In this document: piece after piece, positions 31,515 through 35,765 of the stretch
How the letters are laid out: each line of letters begins with the position of its first letter
How positions within the stretch are numbered: the stretch's first letter is position 1
Origin: Desulfobacterales bacterium
GTDB taxonomy: Bacteria > Desulfobacterota > Desulfobacteria > Desulfobacterales > JADGBH01
Direction: 5' to 3'
DNA: 35,765 nucleotides
NCBI GenBank assembly: GCA_015231595.1
Contig: JADGBH010000046.1
Coordinates: 1 to 35,765 of the forward strand
Translations under genes and position numbers: made by a program
The notes under the pieces: generated by a model
Database searches by the model: none
What the model was told of the DNA's origin: nothing
What the model saw: the letters and a program-made list of their open reading frames with translations, nothing else

Positions 31515-33452
31515 CTAAGGCTTACCTGTTTCTTTATCCCATCCGAAATGAGTCCAATAATTTCCAATCATTTGTTCTACGTCTACAGTTTTTTCCTTGT
31601 TTGCCCCATTTGGCAAAGGAGGTACTCCAAGAGTTCTCTCATTAGCCATATTCTTTTTAGGGTCAATTCCATGTAAAATATTAAATTTTTGTTTTAACGT
31701 TTGTATTCTTGCTCCAATTTCCATATAGTCTTCAGGAGTTTTTTGCCAACCAGTAGCTTCATTAATCCATTCAAATATCGGAAGGCGATTAACTCCTAAT
31801 AAAGCCCCAAATAAGCATAGGCCAGTACCATTAGCCACGTTCATGAATTTACTGCAAGCAACGGCCATTTTAACTTTATTTTCATCAGGTATATATTTTT
31901 TATTTTTACCATAAAGATGCGAAACTGAGGGAAGGTCTTTAATTTTTTTCCATAGTTTAAACATTTCGTAATAAAGCTGAGATCCAATAGTATGACGACC
32001 TGGCGTAGGTTCTACACAATAATGAAGAGCAAAACCAGGATCATTTCTTCCATCATGCATTGCAAGCTCTTGACCACCGGCATGAATAGCAAATTTATCT
32101 GAATTTTTTTTCATTTTTTCAGATGCTTTTTTTACGCCATCTGCAAGTATGTCTCCGATACCTTCTCTATTAATCATTTTATGAATTAATTGAATTATAG
32201 CATCTGTATTTCCCCATTTTAATTCAAGACCATCAGTATCTTCTTTTGTAAGAATTCCATTTTCATAACATTCAATTGCAAAAGCAACAGTTGTTCCTGC
32301 CGAAATTGTATCCATGCCAGCTCTGTTTAGAACTTCATTAAGATAAAAAATACTGTCAACATCTTCATTCATACATAAACCTCCAAGAGCGACTACACTT
32401 TCATATTCAGGCTTATGGGTTTCTTCATATCCTTCTTTATTGTATTTATTATTCTTAATATCACAAATTCCACCACAGCCTAATGGGCAGGAGTAGCAAT
32501 AATATTTTTTTATTTCTTTATTTATAATAGCATCTGGATTTACTGCTATGGATTTATCAGGTCCAAAATCTACATTTGTTCCACCCCAGTTTTTTATAGG
32601 AGCATCGCCTGTTTCAATGGAGATTTGATTCATAGATACAGTTCCCCATTTTTTTAGTAATATTTTATATAATAAACCGTCTTGAGCTACTTGAACGGGT
32701 AATGACCTTAAAAGTGCTCCAACGTAAGATGTTTTTGAGCCAGGAACAAATGGGGGCTGAAATTTAACCCAAAGATTTAAAGTAATATTATGTCGTTTTA
32801 TCATATTTCGATTATAGGATGTGATAAGCTGAGATCCAGTAAGAACGATTCCTTTAAGTTTTTTTGACCCCATTACTGCTCCAAGACCAGCTCTTGCAGC
32901 TATTCTTCCTTTATCGTTACATATTCCTGAAATAAAGGATAATTTTTCTCCAGATGTTCCTATTGTTGCTACACGAGGATTTTTTCCTTCCGATTCCTTA
33001 CATAGAATTTCTTCTGATTCTATAGCGTCTTTTCCCCATATATGACTTGCATCTCTAAGTTCTGCTTTATTATTGTTAACATAAAGATATACAGGTTTTT
33101 CGCTTATGCCTTTAAAAAATATGCCGTCATACCCGCATTTTTTTATTGCTGGGGAAAAATTTCCACCGCAATTAGCATCCCCCCAACCTCCAGTTAAAGG
33201 TGATTTTCCTACAACCATCCATCTTCCTGTAAAAAGTGTCCCACTTCCAGTTAAAAGTCCTGAAATAAATCCTAAGATATTATCAGGGCCAAGAGGGTCA
33301 GCTCCTTTTGGGATTCTGTCATAAAGAATATACGCTCCAAGCCCTAATCCTGATAAATATTCTTCATAGACGCTATCAGGAATTTTTTCTTCTATAATTT
33401 CCTTATTTGTAAGGTCAATCATTAGGATTTTTCCGATATATCCTTTATTCAT
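31515..33452 (-). CDS. Tungsten-dependent aldehyde:ferredoxin oxidoreductase family protein
   Basis: The 645-residue protein begins GYIGKILMIDLTNKEI and has the AOR N-terminal domain (SGLGLGAYILYD, GRWMVVGKSPLTGGWGDANCGGNF). [4Fe-4S] ligands are C319, C322 and C326 in CYSCPLGC and C546 in NGTGLCLFG, and AOR domain 2/3 features include GGLCMNED and GGQELAMHDGR. The enzyme would oxidise aldehydes to acids with ferredoxin using a tungsten-bispterin cofactor in the cytoplasm of an anaerobe. Length and motifs are intact. AAGGAG lies seven bases before the ATG. First gene of an operon with the MBL-fold hydrolase. The exact aldehyde substrate cannot be told; GOR- or AOR-type subfamily was not resolved. 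Confidence 0.93.
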   Translation of the reverse strand: MNKGYIGKILMIDLTNKEIIEEKIPDSVYEEYLSGLGLGAYILYDRIPKGADPLGPDNILGFISGLLTGSGTLFTGRWMVVGKSPLTGGWGDANCGGNFSPAIKKCGYDGIFFKGISEKPVYLYVNNNKAELRDASHIWGKDAIESEEILCKESEGKNPRVATIGTSGEKLSFISGICNDKGRIAARAGLGAVMGSKKLKGIVLTGSQLITSYNRNMIKRHNITLNLWVKFQPPFVPGSKTSYVGALLRSLPVQVAQDGLLYKILLKKWGTVSMNQISIETGDAPIKNWGGTNVDFGPDKSIAVNPDAIINKEIKKYYCYSCPLGCGGICDIKNNKYNKEGYEETHKPEYESVVALGGLCMNEDVDSIFYLNEVLNRAGMDTISAGTTVAFAIECYENGILTKEDTDGLELKWGNTDAIIQLIHKMINREGIGDILADGVKKASEKMKKNSDKFAIHAGGQELAMHDGRNDPGFALHYCVEPTPGRHTIGSQLYYEMFKLWKKIKDLPSVSHLYGKNKKYIPDENKVKMAVACSKFMNVANGTGLCLFGALLGVNRLPIFEWINEATGWQKTPEDYMEIGARIQTLKQKFNILHGIDPKKNMANERTLGVPPLPNGANKEKTVDVEQMIGNYWTHFGWDKETGKP

Positions 33453-33757
33453 AATTCACTCCTTAATAATTAATTGTTTCGTTCTTAATGTTCTATTCTA
33501 TTTTTTAACATTATAATATCATTATGAATGTAACTTTTAGCTGTAGAAATAATCCATTAGTTTACAAAAAAGAGTTTTAAATTCACTATAATATTAAATT
33601 TAATTAAGTAGAAAATATAATAGAAGGTAATATTAAAGTCAAAGATATTTTTGAATTCTTAAAAAAGAAACCAAGATTAAAGATTTAATACGCTACACAA
33701 AAAATAAGGTTACATTCTATTTTTTTACCTCGTTATTCCATCGGCAACCTTTACGGA
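33453..33757. other. Intergenic region upstream of the oxidoreductase operon
   Basis: About 305 very A+T-rich bases. It must contain the AOR promoter, which I could not define. On the plus strand, codons from 33608 to the stop ending at 33688 read VENIIEGNIKVKDIFEFLKK and a few further basic residues, protein-like in composition but without a start; it may be a gene remnant or chance. Confidence 0.35.
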
Positions 33758-35761
33758 TTACTTTTCCAGTAACAGAAGCATTAATATAGAATTTTGAATC
33801 GTTAAGTTTGAATTTTTAAATTCAAAGGCACCGAGATCCGGAGCCCTGCCTGAATATCCATCATTAATCCCTGGTATAAAAATTCCTTTATCAATAAGCT
33901 GACTGATAGGAGCGAGCGTGTAATCACCTGAATTAGGATCGGTAAACTCTGGAGGAAGATTATAACCGTTTATTTCCTGTCCAGTTTGATTACGGAACGT
34001 TGTAAGATCAATTATATTTACATTATTCCATCGTACAAATTTACTGGAATCGGTTGAATAAAGATTGTTGTAATTTAAATCAACAGGTTGTGATGTATTA
34101 TAATTAGTCAAAGCATATGATGTTCCTGACCAAATATTATTACGGGCATAAATCATTTTCCATTCACCTGGTTCTTTAATATCAATTCCGTTATTGCCGG
34201 GATAATACGCATCCGCTGTGTTGTGGAATATGTAGATGTGCCCGCTCGGTGGTTCTTCAGAAACATTGAATTTAAATGGCGTGCCACCATAATTATTATT
34301 ACCTTGACCAGTTTTATAAATCAAGTTTCGAATTGCATAAGTAGGTCCTGTAACTCCTGGAGCAATCGATATTCCTACAAGAACATCATAAATCACATTT
34401 CCCCAAATTCTGACATTTTTACAGATGCCGTCAGCTTCCATGCCGTCGTCACCCAGATTGTAAATTTTATTTTCATACACATCAGTTTCAGAAGTGACGG
34501 CACTCGTATCTTCTATACCTACATGTAATCCGTCAAAGTCGTCGTGGATAATATTTCTTCTAATTACAGTACCTCTACCGTCAAAAGGACTGTACAGTAC
34601 TATAGCTCCATCTTCTAATCCACCCATTGATTTAATCGCATCCCAAGACCAGTTATAAATAGAATCATTGAATTCATTTCCCTGAATCAGGATTCGATCA
34701 CTTTTTAGTTTTATACCAATCCCCAAGTCGTTATGTATAAATTTACAATTCTGAACAAGGTTGTCGCTGGAATTTCTAAAGTATATCGCCTTAGAATAGG
34801 TATCTCGCCCATAATGTTTAAATGTAATATTATCGAAATAGATATAGTTCACATTTTCTACATGGAATGAATATTTATATCTTGGCAGTACAATGGACGC
34901 GTTGTTTGGATTTTTATATCCTTCTAAACGAATATATAGATTTGTATTATCTGCAAAATATCCTGACGAAAAGCCCCATTTTAAATTCTGTAAATCGAGT
35001 AGACTGCCATATCTGAATAATCGTTTTCCGTCGGCTATAATAACCCTTGGATTAATGTAATTTATTGTAGTTTGGTAGATTCCGTTTTCATAAAGAGTCC
35101 ATATATAATTATTTGTGTTCATATCGGCGCCGTCAAGAATTGCGGTGTCTCCGATTTCTCCTCGAATCACAATAGGAGAACCAGCTATTCCTGAATAATT
35201 AAGTGTAAATTCGCCTCTGTTATAAACGCCTTTTTTTAATATCACATGATCACCAGCTCGAGCCTTGTTCAATCCTTCTAAAAGATCACATGGAAAATTA
35301 TCGGTACATGTGCTACCTGTTCCTGTTGGCGACACATAATATTCATGGATTGGGTTTGGGAGCGATATTTCCTGTCTGGTACTTATTGTTTGTGATACGG
35401 TAGTGTTATGTAATACTTCTCCTGGGTCAGTTAATGTAACTTTTACATCATAAATTTTGCCAGGTTCCAGATTAAAAATACTTCCAGTAAATTGTGTTAA
35501 AGCGGTACGGGTTAATGAAAATCCTTCTTTGTATTCATTTGAGCCTGTTCTATATTCAAGTTTTGTTGTTGCATTGGAATTGGAGTCATCAGTTGAGCCT
35601 ATGGTTATAATGACTCCAATGGTGTGAAAATTAGGATATAATTCTATATTTGCTTCCGCCTTTGCACTTCTTATGTTGAATAATAAAAATAGTATTTTAA
35701 CACCGATTGTAAAAATCAATACAATTGAAAATATTTTTTTATTTTTTATCAAATTTGACAT
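33758..35761 (-). CDS. Secreted protein with Fn3-like domain and right-handed parallel beta-helix
   Basis: The 667-residue precursor has an N-terminal signal (basic start MSNLIKNKK, hydrophobic core IFSIVLIFTIGVKILFLLF, AKA cleavage near residue 35). Residues 38-127 look like a fibronectin-type-III or cadherin-like beta sandwich (TTKLEYRTGS, FNLEPGKIYDVKVTL). From 138 (YYVSPTGTGSTCTDNFPC ... ARAGDHVILKKGVYNRGEFT) a pectate-lyase-like parallel beta-helix follows, with many short N-rich coils (IYFDNITFKHY, NLVQNCKFIHND, ILIQGNEFNDS, VYENKIYNLGDDG). It ends APDLGAFEFK plus an unusual hydrophobic tail (SILMLLLLEK). Such proteins are polysaccharide lyases, epimerases or surface adhesins. Start at 35761, four bases from the window edge. 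Confidence 0.85.
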   Translation of the reverse strand: MSNLIKNKKIFSIVLIFTIGVKILFLLFNIRSAKAEANIELYPNFHTIGVIITIGSTDDSNSNATTKLEYRTGSNEYKEGFSLTRTALTQFTGSIFNLEPGKIYDVKVTLTDPGEVLHNTTVSQTISTRQEISLPNPIHEYYVSPTGTGSTCTDNFPCDLLEGLNKARAGDHVILKKGVYNRGEFTLNYSGIAGSPIVIRGEIGDTAILDGADMNTNNYIWTLYENGIYQTTINYINPRVIIADGKRLFRYGSLLDLQNLKWGFSSGYFADNTNLYIRLEGYKNPNNASIVLPRYKYSFHVENVNYIYFDNITFKHYGRDTYSKAIYFRNSSDNLVQNCKFIHNDLGIGIKLKSDRILIQGNEFNDSIYNWSWDAIKSMGGLEDGAIVLYSPFDGRGTVIRRNIIHDDFDGLHVGIEDTSAVTSETDVYENKIYNLGDDGMEADGICKNVRIWGNVIYDVLVGISIAPGVTGPTYAIRNLIYKTGQGNNNYGGTPFKFNVSEEPPSGHIYIFHNTADAYYPGNNGIDIKEPGEWKMIYARNNIWSGTSYALTNYNTSQPVDLNYNNLYSTDSSKFVRWNNVNIIDLTTFRNQTGQEINGYNLPPEFTDPNSGDYTLAPISQLIDKGIFIPGINDGYSGRAPDLGAFEFKNSNLTIQNSILMLLLLEK

Positions 35762-35765
35762 TTAT

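Noticed and set aside
33758..33830. GlyGly-CTERM tail on the beta-helix protein as rhombosortase substrate
   Set aside because: The C-terminus ends in a hydrophobic run SILMLLLLEK without a Gly-Gly motif or basic cluster, so it does not match the rhombosortase target.
1..35765. CRISPR array, tRNA, rRNA or complete insertion sequence
   Set aside because: No regularly spaced repeats, no cloverleaf or rRNA-like conserved blocks and no transposase motif were found on reading both strands; only short dispersed palindromes and gene remnants are present.

Overview
This is an AT-rich window (roughly one third G+C by eye) from a Gram-negative, probably anaerobic bacterium. The best guess is a sulfate-reducer-like deltaproteobacterium (Desulfobacterota). 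The reasons are an aldehyde:ferredoxin oxidoreductase, a bacteriohemerythrin, a BON/DUF1207 envelope operon, a TolC/RND pump and a rhombosortase-like protease in a low-GC background. This assignment is inference; there is no rRNA or tRNA to anchor it.

Layout. 1-5400 (minus): end of a surface-polysaccharide locus, with an ABC exporter (ATPase cut by the window edge, plus permease), a TagD-like cytidylyltransferase, a 900-residue RgpF-GT2-GT2 glycosyltransferase and an exported beta-propeller protein. 5400-6030: a gene-poor stretch with a possible gene remnant and a hairpin terminator. 6030-8385 (plus): triple-BON protein, small membrane protein, EF-hand protein and DUF1207 outer-membrane protein. 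8390-8780: a palindromic repeat and a decayed FAD-oxidoreductase fragment. 8802-13720 (plus): a tight three-gene operon, DUF5691 - MoxR-type AAA+ ATPase - DUF5682, followed by a hemerythrin. 14562-18500 (minus): hybrid histidine kinase and a PP-loop amidotransferase. 18632-23644 (minus): RND transporter carrying an N-terminal TPR-like extension, then TolC, with no periplasmic adaptor gene. 23995-25972 (minus): rhombosortase-like protease and an SLC13/ArsB-type permease. 26073-28103: a helical protein of unknown function facing three tandem Hsp20 genes. 28311-30029: divergent Ser/Thr-kinase-like protein. 30312-33452: Fur/PerR-family regulator facing an operon of aldehyde:ferredoxin oxidoreductase and an MBL-fold hydrolase. 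33758-35761: secreted Fn3-like/parallel beta-helix protein.

The strongest candidate for a poorly described system is the DUF5691-MoxR-DUF5682 operon. Its ATPase lacks a classical Walker B acid pair, its DUF5682 protein carries GxRHH / E / GxWH motifs resembling TraB/TIKI/EreA-type metal-dependent enzymes, and the vWA protein that usually accompanies MoxR ATPases is absent. Other notable items are a sharp composition break inside the 900-residue glycosyltransferase that coincides with a domain boundary, a perfect 30-bp palindrome inside the same gene, a repeated intergenic element built on TATCAAT/ATTGATA inverted repeats, and the TPR-RND fusion.

All positions were read by eye from the sequence. 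Family names come from motif recognition, not database searches.
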